From assembly GCF_002872475.1 (NCBI RefSeq), contig NZ_CP025682.1:3038001-3102000 (forward strand): a stretch of DNA of 64,000 nt, given 5' to 3'. This document shows, one piece after another, positions 8,494 to 17,330 of the stretch. The notes under the pieces were generated by a model, which was not told the origin of the DNA, searched no databases, and worked only from the letters and a program-made list of their open reading frames with translations. A program made the translations under genes and the position numbers. Every line of letters starts with the position of its first letter. Position 1 is the first letter of the stretch. Source of the DNA: Pseudazoarcus pumilus. Its GTDB lineage: Bacteria > Pseudomonadota > Gammaproteobacteria > Burkholderiales > Rhodocyclaceae.

Positions 8494-9932
8494 TGAACGA
8501 TTTCGATCTGGTGATCCGCAACGCACATTGCGCGACGGCCGCCGACGTATTCGACGCCGACATCGGCATCAAGGACGGCAAGATCGCCGCACTCGGCCAG
8601 GGTCTGCCCGCCGGGCGCGAGGAGATCGACGCGGCCGGGCGCTGGGTGCTGCCCGGCGGCATCGACGGTCACTGCCACCTCGACCAGCCCATGGGCGACA
8701 ACTCGGTGATGGCCGATGACTTCCTCTCGGGCACGCGCTCGGCCGCCTGTGGCGGCACCACCACGGTGCTGCCCTTCGCCTGCCAGTTCAAGGGCCAGAG
8801 CCTGCGCGACGCGGTCGACGACTACCACCGCCGCGCGGATGGCAAGGCGGCCATCGACTACGCGTTCCATCTGATCGTGTCCGACCCCACGCCGGATGTG
8901 CTCGAACGCGAGCTGCCCGAACTGATCCGCGAGGGCTACACGTCGTTCAAGATCTACATGACCTACGACGACCTCAAGCTGGCCGACCGCGAGATCATCG
9001 ACGTGCTCGCGGTGGCGCGCGACGAGGGCGCGATGGTTATGGTGCACGCCGAAAACATCGATTGCATCGCATGGCTCACCGAGCGCCTGCTCAAGGCCGG
9101 CAAGACCGCGCCGCGCTACCACGCCGAGGCGCGTCCGATGCTCGTCGAGCGCGAGGCCACACACCGCGCGATCTCGTTCGCGGAACTGGTCGACGTGCCC
9201 ATCCTGATCGTGCATGTGTCGGGACGCGAGGCCATCGAGCAGATCCAGTGGGCGCAGAACAACGGACTGCGCATCTACGGCGAGACCTGCCCGCAATACC
9301 TGTTCCTGACCGCCGACGACCTCGGCCTGGATGACGACCACCATCACCATGGTGCCAAGTGCATCTGCAGCCCGCCGCCGCGCGACAAGGGCAACCAGCA
9401 GGTGGTTTGGAACGGGCTCGAATCGGGCGTGTTCCAGGTGTTCTCGTCGGATCACGCGCCGTTCAGGTTCGACGGCCCGAGCGGCAAAAAGGCGGCCGGC
9501 CCGAATGCGAGCTTCGACAGGATCCCCAACGGCATCCCGGGGCTGGAAACGCGCCTTCCGCTGCTGTTCACGCACGGCGTGCTGTCGGGCCGGCTGGACA
9601 TCTGCCAGTTCGTCGCACTGACCTCGACCAACGTGGCCAAGATGTACGGCCTGTATCCGCAGAAGGGCTCGATCGCGGTCGGCGCCGACGCCGACCTGAC
9701 GATCTGGGACACCGGTCTGGATCGCGTGATCCGCAATGCCGACCTCCATCACGAGGTCGATTACACGCCTTACGAGGGCATCCCGGTGTCGGCCTGGCCG
9801 GCGGTGACGTTCTCGCGCGGCAGCGTGGTGTGGCGCGACGGCGAATACCTGGGCCGCGCCGGGCGCGGCGAATTCCTGCGTTGCGACCTGCCCCAGCCGG
9901 CCCGCCCCAAGGTACGCGGGGACAGCCGATGA
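8493..9932 (+). CDS. Dihydropyrimidinase / D-hydantoinase family hydrolase
   Basis: A 479-residue cytosolic amidohydrolase that opens cyclic amides (hydantoins, dihydropyrimidines or related rings). The binuclear metal site is complete: H60 and H62 (DGHCHLD), K153 to be carboxylated (SFKIYMTY), H185 (VHAEN), H241 (IVHVSGRE) and D320 (SSDHAPF). The ATG overlaps the TGA of the racemase-family gene (TGATG) and has GGAGGTGAAG upstream. Its own stop overlaps the hydratase start (ATGA), so the three genes are one coupled unit. The exact substrate is unknown; the neighbours do not include the carbamoylase expected for simple pyrimidine degradation. Confidence 0.9.
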   Translation: MNDFDLVIRNAHCATAADVFDADIGIKDGKIAALGQGLPAGREEIDAAGRWVLPGGIDGHCHLDQPMGDNSVMADDFLSGTRSAACGGTTTVLPFACQFKGQSLRDAVDDYHRRADGKAAIDYAFHLIVSDPTPDVLERELPELIREGYTSFKIYMTYDDLKLADREIIDVLAVARDEGAMVMVHAENIDCIAWLTERLLKAGKTAPRYHAEARPMLVEREATHRAISFAELVDVPILIVHVSGREAIEQIQWAQNNGLRIYGETCPQYLFLTADDLGLDDDHHHHGAKCICSPPPRDKGNQQVVWNGLESGVFQVFSSDHAPFRFDGPSGKKAAGPNASFDRIPNGIPGLETRLPLLFTHGVLSGRLDICQFVALTSTNVAKMYGLYPQKGSIAVGADADLTIWDTGLDRVIRNADLHHEVDYTPYEGIPVSAWPAVTFSRGSVVWRDGEYLGRAGRGEFLRCDLPQPARPKVRGDSR

Positions 9933-10699
9933 GCGCACTGCCGCCGCGCAGCCAGGAGCTGGCCGCGAAGCTGGCCGACGCCTGGCGTGATGGCCGCGCA
10001 CTGTCCGCGCTCGAGGCCACGCGCCTGGCACCGCCGGATGACGCTGCGGCCTACGCCATCCAGGACACCGTGGGCGCGGCGCTGGGCTGGTTCCCGGCAG
10101 GCCGCGCGCGCGCCTGGAAGATCGCCTCGACGCCGCCCACGGCCGCGCCGGTGCCCGACGCCTTCATCGATGACGCGCCACAGACACTGCGCCCGGAGGA
10201 CTTTCACACCCTCATCGGCATCGAGGTGGAACTGGTGTTGCGCCTGGGCAGCCCGTTGCCGGCCGGCGCGGATGAGGCGCAGGCGGCCGCGGCGATCGAC
10301 GGCATCTTCGCAGCCATCGAGGTTTTCGACGTGCGCGCAGCGGACTGGAACACCCTGCCGCGCACCTTCCTGCTCGCCGACCAGCAGATGCACGGCCGCC
10401 TCCTCCTCGGCACGGGCATCGACGGCGGCTGGCAGGAGTCCTTCGCCGAGACGCAAGTCGTACTGAGCGTCGACGGCGAGGAAACGCTGCGCCGCCACGG
10501 AGGACACGCACTGGGAACCCCGGTGGCGATCCTGCCGTGGCTGGCCGGCCATGTCGCCTCGCGCGGCGCGGAACTGCGTGCCGGCGACCTGATCGCATCC
10601 GGCACCTGGATCGGACTGCACGTGGCACGGCCGGGCGAGCGCATCGAAGCCTCGTTCAAAGGCATTGGCCGCGTTCGCGTGGACGTCGCCTCCGACTGA
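9929..10699 (+). CDS. 2-keto-4-pentenoate hydratase-like protein (FAH superfamily)
   Basis: A 256-residue member of the fumarylacetoacetase-hydratase superfamily, closest in layout to MhpD/XylJ-type hydratases and oxalocrotonate decarboxylases. The acidic metal triad is suggested by IGIEVELVL and AIEVFDVR, and the C-terminal DLIASGTWIGLHVARPGERI segment is typical. It should act on an unsaturated 2-oxo acid late in a ring-cleavage path. It is translationally coupled to the hydantoinase. Its stop lies one base from the convergent response-regulator gene, with no terminator between them. Confidence 0.85.
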   Translation: MSALPPRSQELAAKLADAWRDGRALSALEATRLAPPDDAAAYAIQDTVGAALGWFPAGRARAWKIASTPPTAAPVPDAFIDDAPQTLRPEDFHTLIGIEVELVLRLGSPLPAGADEAQAAAAIDGIFAAIEVFDVRAADWNTLPRTFLLADQQMHGRLLLGTGIDGGWQESFAETQVVLSVDGEETLRRHGGHALGTPVAILPWLAGHVASRGAELRAGDLIASGTWIGLHVARPGERIEASFKGIGRVRVDVASD

Positions 10700-10700
10700 G

Positions 10701-12194
10701 TCAGTCCGCCGGGCGCTCCCCGGCGGCGGGCGTCTCGACCGCTTGCGGCGCGTCGCCCTCCGGCTCGTTGTCCGCCTCGGGGGTGGCCTGCGGCAGGTCC
10801 GCGTCTTGCGGCGCCGGCACTTCCGCAGGCGCCTCGGCCCCCGGCTTGGCCGAGGCAATGCGCTCGAGCGCGGCTCGTTTCTGCATGTCGCGGAAATCGT
10901 TCTCCAGACCGCCGGCCGCGAAGGCCTCACGCAACTGTGCGAAGACCGGCCGGATCGTGCCTTGCTCGAACAGCTTCCACGACACCGCGCGCGCGGTGTC
11001 GGCGTCGCCCAGCGCGAGCGCGGCGAGCACCACGTCCACGCTCGCGCTCAGGCCCAGATCGGCCGCCACCATGCCGGCGCTGCGCGCGGCGAAGCTCGCC
11101 CGCCCGGCCTCCGGGTCGAGTCGCACACCGAGCGCGATATGGCTGGTCTTGTCATCGAGATCGGCGGTTTCCAGTTCCACCGGCTTGATGGCCTGCATCG
11201 CCTGTTCGGCGGCCAGCGTGTCGCCGGCCTCGAGATGGCTGCGCACCAGCATGAGGCGATCGGCGATCGACGGCGGCCCACCCAGCACGTCGATCTCGAG
11301 CACTTCGGCGATGGCCTGACGCGCCGTCTCGGCGTCACCGTTGCGCAGGGCGACATCGGCCAGCAGACGCTTGCGCGCATGGTTGCGCACGCTGCGTCGC
11401 GAGGCATCCTCGACCGTACGCTGCGCTTCTGCGTGATCCCCCATTTCCATGCAGATCCTGGCCTTCAGGTCGAAGGCCTCGAAATACAACGGCGCCTGCT
11501 CGACGACGCCGTCGACCAGCTCGCGCGCCTCGGCCAGCCGGTTCTGCTGCAGCAGCGTGCGCGCCAGCCCTGCACGCGCCCATGGAAAGGGATGCAGTTC
11601 GAGGATGTCTCGATACGCCTGCTGCGCGCCATCGGCATCACCCTGCGCCAGTCGCAGTTCGGCGCGCTGGCGCATCAGGTCGAAGCGGTAGGGCTTGCCT
11701 TCCTCGCTGTCCAGATGACGCTCGATGAAGGCATTGGCGGCATCGAAGTCGCGCTCGCGCCTGGCCTCGAACAGCGGGCGGAAGAACTGCTTGCGCGTGA
11801 GCGCCCGGTCGAGTCGGAACTTCAGCCGGTCCGGAGAGAAGGGCTTGATGATGTAGTCGTCGGGGCCCAGTTCCACGGTGGCGACGACGTTCTCGTAGGC
11901 CTTCTCGGCGGTGACCATGATGAACACCGATTCCTCGGGCAGCAGGTCGTCGCGGCGCATCTCCTCGAGCAGATGCTGACCGTTGCGCTTCTCGCCAAGG
12001 TTGTAGTCGCACAGGATCACATCCGGCACGGCACGACGCACGCGTGCGATGGCGTCCTTGTAGCCGCTCGAGAACTCGACCGAGAAGGCGCCCATGGTCT
12101 GCGCGCAGGTGCGCAGACCGTCGCGCGCCGCGGGCTGGTCGTCGATGACCAGGAACCGCAGCTTGCCGTAGCGCTGTCGCCCGGAGTCGCTCAT
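10701..12194 (-). CDS. Response regulator with TPR-type output domain
   Basis: A 497-residue protein. Residues 12-130 are a CheY-like receiver with phospho-acceptor D63 (ILCDYNLG), acidic pair D18/D19, T95 and K117 (IIKPFS). Residues ~135-430 are helical repeats resembling tetratricopeptide units (QQAYRDILELHPFPWARAGLA, then ARELVDGVVEQAPLYFEAFDLKA). The last ~60 residues are Pro/Ala/Glu-rich and disordered. There is no DNA-binding domain, so output is probably by protein-protein contact. The ATG overlaps the stop of the kinase gene (ATGA), making the pair a two-component system. The signal is unknown. Confidence 0.88.
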   Translation of the reverse strand: MSDSGRQRYGKLRFLVIDDQPAARDGLRTCAQTMGAFSVEFSSGYKDAIARVRRAVPDVILCDYNLGEKRNGQHLLEEMRRDDLLPEESVFIMVTAEKAYENVVATVELGPDDYIIKPFSPDRLKFRLDRALTRKQFFRPLFEARRERDFDAANAFIERHLDSEEGKPYRFDLMRQRAELRLAQGDADGAQQAYRDILELHPFPWARAGLARTLLQQNRLAEARELVDGVVEQAPLYFEAFDLKARICMEMGDHAEAQRTVEDASRRSVRNHARKRLLADVALRNGDAETARQAIAEVLEIDVLGGPPSIADRLMLVRSHLEAGDTLAAEQAMQAIKPVELETADLDDKTSHIALGVRLDPEAGRASFAARSAGMVAADLGLSASVDVVLAALALGDADTARAVSWKLFEQGTIRPVFAQLREAFAAGGLENDFRDMQKRAALERIASAKPGAEAPAEVPAPQDADLPQATPEADNEPEGDAPQAVETPAAGERPAD

Positions 12195-12814
12195 GGCAGC
12201 ACCAGCCGGAACGCGGCTCCGCCGAGCGCGCCGCCGTTGCTCAGTTCGAGCCGACCGACCGCATCGCCCCGCCGGTGGGCCCGGGCAATCGCACGCGCGA
12301 CGTACAGTCCGAGACCGCGACGGGTCATTTCCTCGGCATCGGTGGTATCGAAACCCGGCCCGTCGTCCTCGACCATCAGGTGCAGGCCTTCAGCATCCTG
12401 CCCGGCGCGCAGCCTGACGCGCGTGCGCGCGTAGCGCGAGGCGTTGTGCACGGCATTGGACAGCACGTCGAGCATCAGCTCGCGGTCCATCGGCCATGGC
12501 GGAAGCTCGGCCGCGCACGCGATGTCGAGCGTCAGCCCGGCCGCACGCAGATGGGCATCGTTGAGCAGCCGCAGTTCATCGAGCAGGTCGGTGATGTGCA
12601 CGATTCCGATGTCGGGTGCGAGCAGGTCGCGCTCGCAGCGATAGGCGGTAAGCACGCGCTGCAGGCGGCGCGCGGCATGCTCGATGGCAAAGCGCGCCTC
12701 GTCGAGGACGATGCCATGCTCCATCTCGGCACGCACCACCGCGCTCTCTGCAACGAAGAGCTGGTTCTTGGCGTCGTGCACGCCAGAGGTCAGCATGTCG
12801 AGTACGCTTTGCAT
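12191..12814 (-). CDS. Sensor histidine kinase, cytoplasmic, short
   Basis: A 207-residue soluble histidine kinase. The likely phospho-acceptor is H13 in SGVHDAKNQL. The HATPase domain follows with an N box (LSNAVHNASRYA), a G1 box (VEDDGPGFDT) and a G2 box (RRGLGLYVARAI). There is no sensory domain or membrane segment, so it may take its input from a partner. The ATG at 12814 is chosen because AAGG lies just upstream; a GTG at 12931 would add 39 mostly charged residues. It is coupled to the TPR response regulator. Confidence 0.85.
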   Translation of the reverse strand: MQSVLDMLTSGVHDAKNQLFVAESAVVRAEMEHGIVLDEARFAIEHAARRLQRVLTAYRCERDLLAPDIGIVHITDLLDELRLLNDAHLRAAGLTLDIACAAELPPWPMDRELMLDVLSNAVHNASRYARTRVRLRAGQDAEGLHLMVEDDGPGFDTTDAEEMTRRGLGLYVARAIARAHRRGDAVGRLELSNGGALGGAAFRLVLP

Positions 12815-13081
12815 CCTTTCGTCCTTCTCGCTGCGCTTCTGCCGTTCCGACGACGATTCCGTAGCCGGTCCAGTGTAAGCATTTTTGCGCAAAGGGTCAG
12901 CACTGTTCCGGGCTTGCGCAAACTGCATCACGGTCGCTGCATCCCCGCCGCAGGGGCATGACGGATTCCTGCTGGTAATGCACGTGCCGGGCTCCTGCGG
13001 CGATACCCCTTGGCTATACTGGCAGTGTAGCGAGGATGCCTACCACCACCGGCCCAGGCGGCCGCCATACGGATCTTGCGG

Positions 13082-13822
13082 ATGCCCCGGCAGCACGACC
13101 CCCTACAGAACCACCTGCTCGCGGCGCTACGATCCGAGGATTTCGGGCCACTCGCCGACCAACTGGAACTGGTTCATCTGGCACTCGGCGAGTCGCTCTA
13201 CGAGTCGGGTACGCAGATGCATCATGTGTACTTCCCGACCGACGCCATCGTCTCCCTGCTCTACGTCATGGAAGATGGCTCCTCGGCGCAGATCGCGGTG
13301 GTCGGCAACGATGGCATCGTCGGCGTATCGCTGTTCATGGGGGGCGAAACCACCCCCAGCCGCGCCGTGGTGCAAAGTGCCGGTCACGCCTACCGCCTCA
13401 GGGGGCAGATCCTCAAGGATGCCTTCCACCGCTTCGCCGGCGCCTACGAAGGCGCCCTGCATGATCTGCTGCTGCGCTACACACAGGCGCTGCTCACGCA
13501 GATGGCGCAGACCGCCGTGTGCAATCGTCATCACGCTCTCGACCGGCAGCTTTGCCGCCTGCTGCTGCTGTCACTCGACCGTCTGCAGTCGAACGAGCTG
13601 GTGATGACCCAGGAACTGATCGCGAGCCTGCTCGGCGTACGTCGCGAGGGCGTCACCGAAGCCGCCGGCAATCTGCAGAAGGCCGGCCTGATCGCGTACC
13701 GCCGCGGCCATATCAGCGTCATCGACCGTCCCGGCCTGGAGAAGCGCAGTTGCGAGTGTTACCGGGTGGTGAGAACCGAAACCGACCGACTGCTACCGCC
13801 GCACCTGTTCCAGCGCGCTTGA
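13082..13822 (+). CDS. Crp/Fnr-family transcriptional regulator
   Basis: A 246-residue regulator: a cyclic-nucleotide-binding-like barrel at residues ~25-125 (HVYFPTDAIVSLLYVMEDG, VGVSLFMGG) and a Crp-type helix-turn-helix at ~170-220 (MTQELIASLLGVRREGVTEAAGNL). The barrel lacks an obvious cAMP-binding arginine motif and the FNR cysteine cluster, as in the betaproteobacterial subgroup with the PTDAIVS motif, so the effector is unknown. A TATACT -10-like box at 13015-13020 lies upstream. The start is ATG 13082; a TTG two codons earlier is the alternative. Confidence 0.87.
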   Translation: MPRQHDPLQNHLLAALRSEDFGPLADQLELVHLALGESLYESGTQMHHVYFPTDAIVSLLYVMEDGSSAQIAVVGNDGIVGVSLFMGGETTPSRAVVQSAGHAYRLRGQILKDAFHRFAGAYEGALHDLLLRYTQALLTQMAQTAVCNRHHALDRQLCRLLLLSLDRLQSNELVMTQELIASLLGVRREGVTEAAGNLQKAGLIAYRRGHISVIDRPGLEKRSCECYRVVRTETDRLLPPHLFQRA

Positions 13823-14248
13823 ATCGCGCGGCGCCACGCACCACCCGATCCGTCCACCCGAAGGGCTTGGCCCGACAGGCCCGCATCCGCCGCGTTGCAG
13901 CTCCTTGAGAGCCCCCGGTCCTGCTGCGTCGCGCCCTGACCTGCGGGCCAATCCGGGCAGGCGCGACCGCCGTGGCTAAAGCGAACAGACCCTATGTGCG
14001 CCAACAGACAGACGCGGCGCGCCCCCGCCCCTATCCTCGCTCAATCGGGACAGTCAGACGCGCGACGCCCACTGGCAGCATGGGTCACTGCAGGATTCTG
14101 ACCTCGCAAACGCGCCCCAACCCTTCTCGCCTGACCCGATGACCTGCTCCGCGAGCCGGCCGCGCACACTCCGCCCAGTGCAGGAAGGGCTGCACAAGAC
14201 TTGCGCCAGTACCCTCCCACACCAACCATTGATGAACGAGGCAATACC
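13823..14248. other. Non-coding spacer
   Basis: These 426 bases lie between the Crp-like gene and the small lipoprotein genes. I see no credible gene, RNA or strong terminator. The open frames here lack family features and ribosome sites. Confidence 0.5.
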
Positions 14249-14464
14249 ATGAAAACCAATCACAGACTCACCATCGCCACCCTGGCTGTCGCAGCAGTAC
14301 TGGGCCTGAGCGCATGCGGCGGCATGTCCTCGCGTGACAAGAGCACCGCAGTCGGTGCCGGTGTCGGTGCAATCGGCGGCGCGGTACTGACCGGTGGCAG
14401 TGCAGTCGGGACGGTCGGCGGCGCCGCGGTCGGCGGCATCATCGGCAACCAGGTCGGCAAATAA
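14249..14464 (+). CDS. Small glycine-zipper lipoprotein
   Basis: A 71-residue lipoprotein. Residues 1-~22 are a type II signal peptide with lipobox LSAC. The mature part is almost wholly a Gly-rich zipper (GAGVGAIGGAVLTGGSAVGTVGG and following), like OsmB and other glycine-zipper 2TM proteins. It should sit in the outer membrane. It is the first of four small envelope genes (14249-15624), which together resemble an envelope or osmotic stress group; co-regulation is inference. Confidence 0.8.
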   Translation: MKTNHRLTIATLAVAAVLGLSACGGMSSRDKSTAVGAGVGAIGGAVLTGGSAVGTVGGAAVGGIIGNQVGK

Positions 14465-14519
14465 GCATCTCGCCGGCAACGCATTCGTGCGCAGGCCGGC
14501 ATGCGGACGCAAGTCCACC

Positions 14520-14539
14520 ACGCCCGCCTCGGCGGGCGT
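14520..14539. terminator. GC-rich hairpin between lipoprotein genes
   Basis: ACGCCCGCC-TC-GGCGGGCGT is a perfect inverted repeat in the spacer between two small lipoprotein genes. There is no proper T-run, so it may be an attenuator or mRNA-stabilising hairpin rather than a full terminator. Confidence 0.4.
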
Positions 14540-14556
14540 GCACAGAGTCAAAAAAC

Positions 14557-14748
14557 ATGAAACCTGGCAACACTTTGCGCATCACCACCCTATTGCTCGC
14601 CGCCACCATGCTCGCCGGCCTGTCCGGCTGCGAAAGGGAAGGGCCGATCGAGCGCGCCGGAAAGCAGGTCGACAAGGCTGCAGATGCGGTCGGCGACTCA
14701 CTCGAGAAAGCCGGTCAGAAGATCGACGACGCGGTCCGCCCAAACTGA
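14557..14748 (+). CDS. Small lipoprotein, amphipathic helix
   Basis: A 63-residue lipoprotein with signal peptide and lipobox LSGC at about residue 25. The mature ~38 residues form a charged amphipathic helix with heptad-like repeats (RAGKQVDKAADAVGDSLEKAG). This kind of sequence occurs in many proteobacterial stress-related lipoproteins; no precise function is known. A hairpin terminator follows at 14805. Confidence 0.7.
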   Translation: MKPGNTLRITTLLLAATMLAGLSGCEREGPIERAGKQVDKAADAVGDSLEKAGQKIDDAVRPN

Positions 14749-14804
14749 GGGCTGGATCACCGCAGGTCGGCACTTCCCGGACCTGCGCTCACCCCTCGAT
14801 TTCA

Positions 14805-14827
14805 AGCCCGTTGCGCTGCAACGGGCT
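14805..14827 (+). terminator. Rho-independent-type terminator
   Basis: AGCCCGTTGC-GCT-GCAACGGGCT is a perfect 10-bp stem followed by a T-rich stretch (CGTTCGTTT). It lies about 55 bases after the small lipoprotein gene. Confidence 0.6.
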
Positions 14828-15024
14828 CGTTCGTTTCAGTGCCAAGCCCGGGCCGGCACGTCCGGCGCTTCCCGGCAAAAACCGCCCACCGACGGATCCA
14901 TGAATCAGCGACGCGTTGGGCCTCGCACACCTGATGCACCTCCGCATTCATGCCGACGAGCTCGACGCAGTCGGGCCCGCCTGAAACAGACGCGCCCTAG
15001 CGTTGCGAACCGAGCTGCAAGAGC

Positions 15025-15189
15025 CTACCTCCTGCCGATCCCTCCCATTACGAGCGAGGCGACGAACAGGACGATGAAGATGAAGAACAGTACGCGCGCG
15101 ATGTCGACTGCACCGGCGGCAAGGCCGGTGAATCCGAACAGACCGGCGATCAGCGCGACGACCAGAAACACGACAGTGTAGTAAAGCAT
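15025..15189 (-). CDS. DUF1328 / UPF0391 small membrane protein
   Basis: A 54-residue protein with two transmembrane helices (LYYTVVFLVVALIAGLFGF and VLFFIFIVLFVASLVMG), which matches the YtjA/DUF1328 family in length and motif. The ATG at 15189 follows AGGAG; a longer frame adds only unrelated residues. The function of the family is unknown; members are often stress-induced. It is preceded on the same strand by the BON-domain gene. Confidence 0.85.
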   Translation of the reverse strand: MLYYTVVFLVVALIAGLFGFTGLAAGAVDIARVLFFIFIVLFVASLVMGGIGRR

Positions 15190-15306
15190 CGAAATCACTC
15201 CTGCATTGAAGCCACATGATCCACGCAACAGGTCCGAGAGGACTGGTACGCAACCCCCTCTGCCTGCGTATCGATCGGGTGTATGACAGCTGCTCTCGTC
15301 TTACGC

Positions 15307-15624
15307 CTACTTGCGACGCATGTCGTTGCGCACGTCCTTGACACCCTTGACTCCGCGCGCCAGTTCGACCGCCCGATTGATGTCGGAGCGCGAATTGACA
15401 AAGCCGGAGAGCTGCACCACTCCGTCATAGGTCTCGACCGTCACATCGGTCACGCGCAGCACGGGATCATCGAAGATCGCAGCCTTGACCTTGGTGGTCA
15501 GCACGCTGTCGTCGAAGTACTCGCCGGCCGTCTGCTTGGGACCCGCGGAAGTGGAGCAACCCACCGTCAATGCCACGGCCGAAGCGAGCAGGATCGGCAT
15601 CAGATACCGGGACGGTTTTTTCAT
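15307..15624 (-). CDS. BON-domain lipoprotein
   Basis: A 105-residue protein with a lipoprotein signal (LTVGC) and a single BON domain from about residue 35 to the end (DSVLTTKVKAAIFDDP, VQLSGFVNS, VKGVKDVRND). BON domains bind phospholipid, and OsmY-like members protect the envelope. The single copy and lipid anchor suggest an outer-membrane-tethered periplasmic protein. The ATG at 15624 follows AAGGAG with a 10-base spacer. Confidence 0.85.
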   Translation of the reverse strand: MKKPSRYLMPILLASAVALTVGCSTSAGPKQTAGEYFDDSVLTTKVKAAIFDDPVLRVTDVTVETYDGVVQLSGFVNSRSDINRAVELARGVKGVKDVRNDMRRK

Positions 15625-16137
15625 GACTGGAACTCCTTGATGGAAACGGTGCGGGGCCGAGTGGTTGCCAAGCTGCACCCCGCCCTGAAGCGGGCACCGG
15701 CGGCGCCGCATTACCCCGCTGATATCCAGCATGCGCGAAGCGATTGCCGGGGTCTGTGCGGCGACGCACACACATGCGCGCCAGGCCCCGGCGGCCAGCG
15801 CAGGCTCACCCGGCGAAAGTGCGCTGCGGGATCGACCGCGCCCGGCCCGGGCGAGGCGGCAAGCGGTCACGATTCCGGATCACCAGCAGCACGCGTCCGC
15901 TCGCTGTAGCGCATTGCGTTGCTCGGCGCGCATTCCGCGCGCGGTCGCCACATCGGCGTGGCACTTTTACAACGGCCGGGAACCGCGCCACGACGGGCTT
16001 CGTCCAATTCAAAACACTTGCTTACAGACACCGCAATGACACCCGGCCGCCTCCGGCCCGACAATTCGTAACAAGCCGAAATCCGGCAGCGTGGCCTGAC
16101 TCCGGTCCGCTGGCCCGTACACTCCGAGGAGTTCTCA
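15625..16137. other. Non-coding spacer upstream of porin
   Basis: These 513 bases lie between the divergent BON-domain and porin genes and presumably hold both promoters. No gene, RNA or repeat could be supported. Confidence 0.5.
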
Positions 16138-17250
16138 ATGTTCAGAAAGAGGATCGTGCTGTTGCTCGCCGCGCTGGGCGCGACGAGCGTATCCGCACAA
16201 TCGAACATCACGCTCTACGGCATCGTCGACGCCAACGTCAGTTTCTCGAAAATCGGCGACAACCGCTTCCGTGGCGTGCAGTCGGGCGGCCTGTCGGCCT
16301 CGCGCATCGGCTTTCGCGGCACCGAGGACCTGGGCAACGGCCTGAAGGTCCTGTTCACGCTGGAATACGGCATCAGCACCGACACCGGCGACGGCATTAC
16401 CGGCGCACGCCAGTCGTGGGTCGGCCTCGAAGGCGATTACGGCTTCGTCGGCATCGGTCGCCAGTATTCGCCCGGCTACAACGTCTCGGGCCTGATCGAT
16501 CCGTTCGCCAGTTCGGCGGCACTCTCGCCGGTACTGCTCGCGCAGGGGGTCAATTATCAGGGCAGCGTCTTCCCGGTCAGCACCGCCGCGACCATCCAGG
16601 GCGGCGGCGGCGGGCGCTTCGACAATTCGCTGCTGTATCGTTCGCGCGACTTCGGCGGCCTGCGCTTCGAGGCGATGTACGCCTTCGGCGAGAACGCCGA
16701 CCAGGGCGACATGCTTGGCAACCGCGACGCGGGCAACTTCATCGGCCTGGGCGGGACCTACCGCAACGGCCCGCTGACGCTGGGCATCGCCTACCACCGC
16801 AGCGAGAGCACGCGTTTCAGTTTCATGGGCTTCGACGGCCGCCAGCTCGACAAGAGAGAATGGTATCTGGGCGGACGCTACGATCTGGGCCCGGCCGAGC
16901 TGGCCGTCTCCTGGCAGGAAATTCGCAGCGGCGCTTCGTTCTCAGGGGTTGGCACGGACAACTGGCGCGACCGCATCTGGCAGGTGTCGGGACTGGTTCC
17001 GATCAACCAGGCCGGCTCCATTCTCGCCGGCTACGCCCAACTGGACGCCGAGTACGGAGACGAGGACGTCAAGGTGTGGACGCTGGCCTATACCCATGCC
17101 ATGTCTCGGCGCACCACGGCCTATGCCGGTTACCGTCACGTCGACAATCGCGACGCGGCCGGCACCGGCGCCCTGCCGGGGCTGCGGGTGGACGACAATT
17201 TCGGGCGCAGCAGCCAGGGGCTTGTGCTGGGTGTGCGACACGCGTTCTGA
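16138..17250 (+). CDS. Gram-negative general porin
   Basis: A 370-residue outer-membrane beta-barrel of the Neisseria/Burkholderia porin family. The signal peptide is ~20 residues, ending SVSA before QSNITLYG. Features are the start TLYGIVDANV, the repeated aromatic strands, the GFRGTEDLGNGLKVLFTLE motif typical of the family, and the C-terminal phenylalanine (GVRHAF) read by the BAM machinery. GAGGAG lies 7 bases upstream of the ATG. It is monocistronic with a strong terminator after it. It should form a trimeric diffusion channel. Confidence 0.93.
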   Translation: MFRKRIVLLLAALGATSVSAQSNITLYGIVDANVSFSKIGDNRFRGVQSGGLSASRIGFRGTEDLGNGLKVLFTLEYGISTDTGDGITGARQSWVGLEGDYGFVGIGRQYSPGYNVSGLIDPFASSAALSPVLLAQGVNYQGSVFPVSTAATIQGGGGGRFDNSLLYRSRDFGGLRFEAMYAFGENADQGDMLGNRDAGNFIGLGGTYRNGPLTLGIAYHRSESTRFSFMGFDGRQLDKREWYLGGRYDLGPAELAVSWQEIRSGASFSGVGTDNWRDRIWQVSGLVPINQAGSILAGYAQLDAEYGDEDVKVWTLAYTHAMSRRTTAYAGYRHVDNRDAAGTGALPGLRVDDNFGRSSQGLVLGVRHAF

Positions 17251-17272
17251 AGCACCGACCGACACGACGCGA

Positions 17273-17303
17273 AACGGGCACCCCGCGAGGTGCCCGTTTT
17301 CGT
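17273..17303 (+). terminator. Rho-independent terminator of porin gene
   Basis: AACGGGCACC-CCGCGA-GGTGCCCGTT is a 10-bp stem followed by TTCGTTT, 22 bases after the porin stop. Confidence 0.85.
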
Positions 17304-17330
17304 TTGCGGTGACAGGAGTCCGTGCCCGGC

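Noticed and set aside
9335-9352. Asp/His run (DDHHHH) in the hydantoinase
   Set aside because: It is a surface loop between conserved metal-site motifs; the real metal ligands are elsewhere and it is no sign of a separate element.
13823-14248. Small open frames between the Crp-like and lipoprotein genes
   Set aside because: No ribosome site, domain or hydrophobic signal; they look like GC-rich background.
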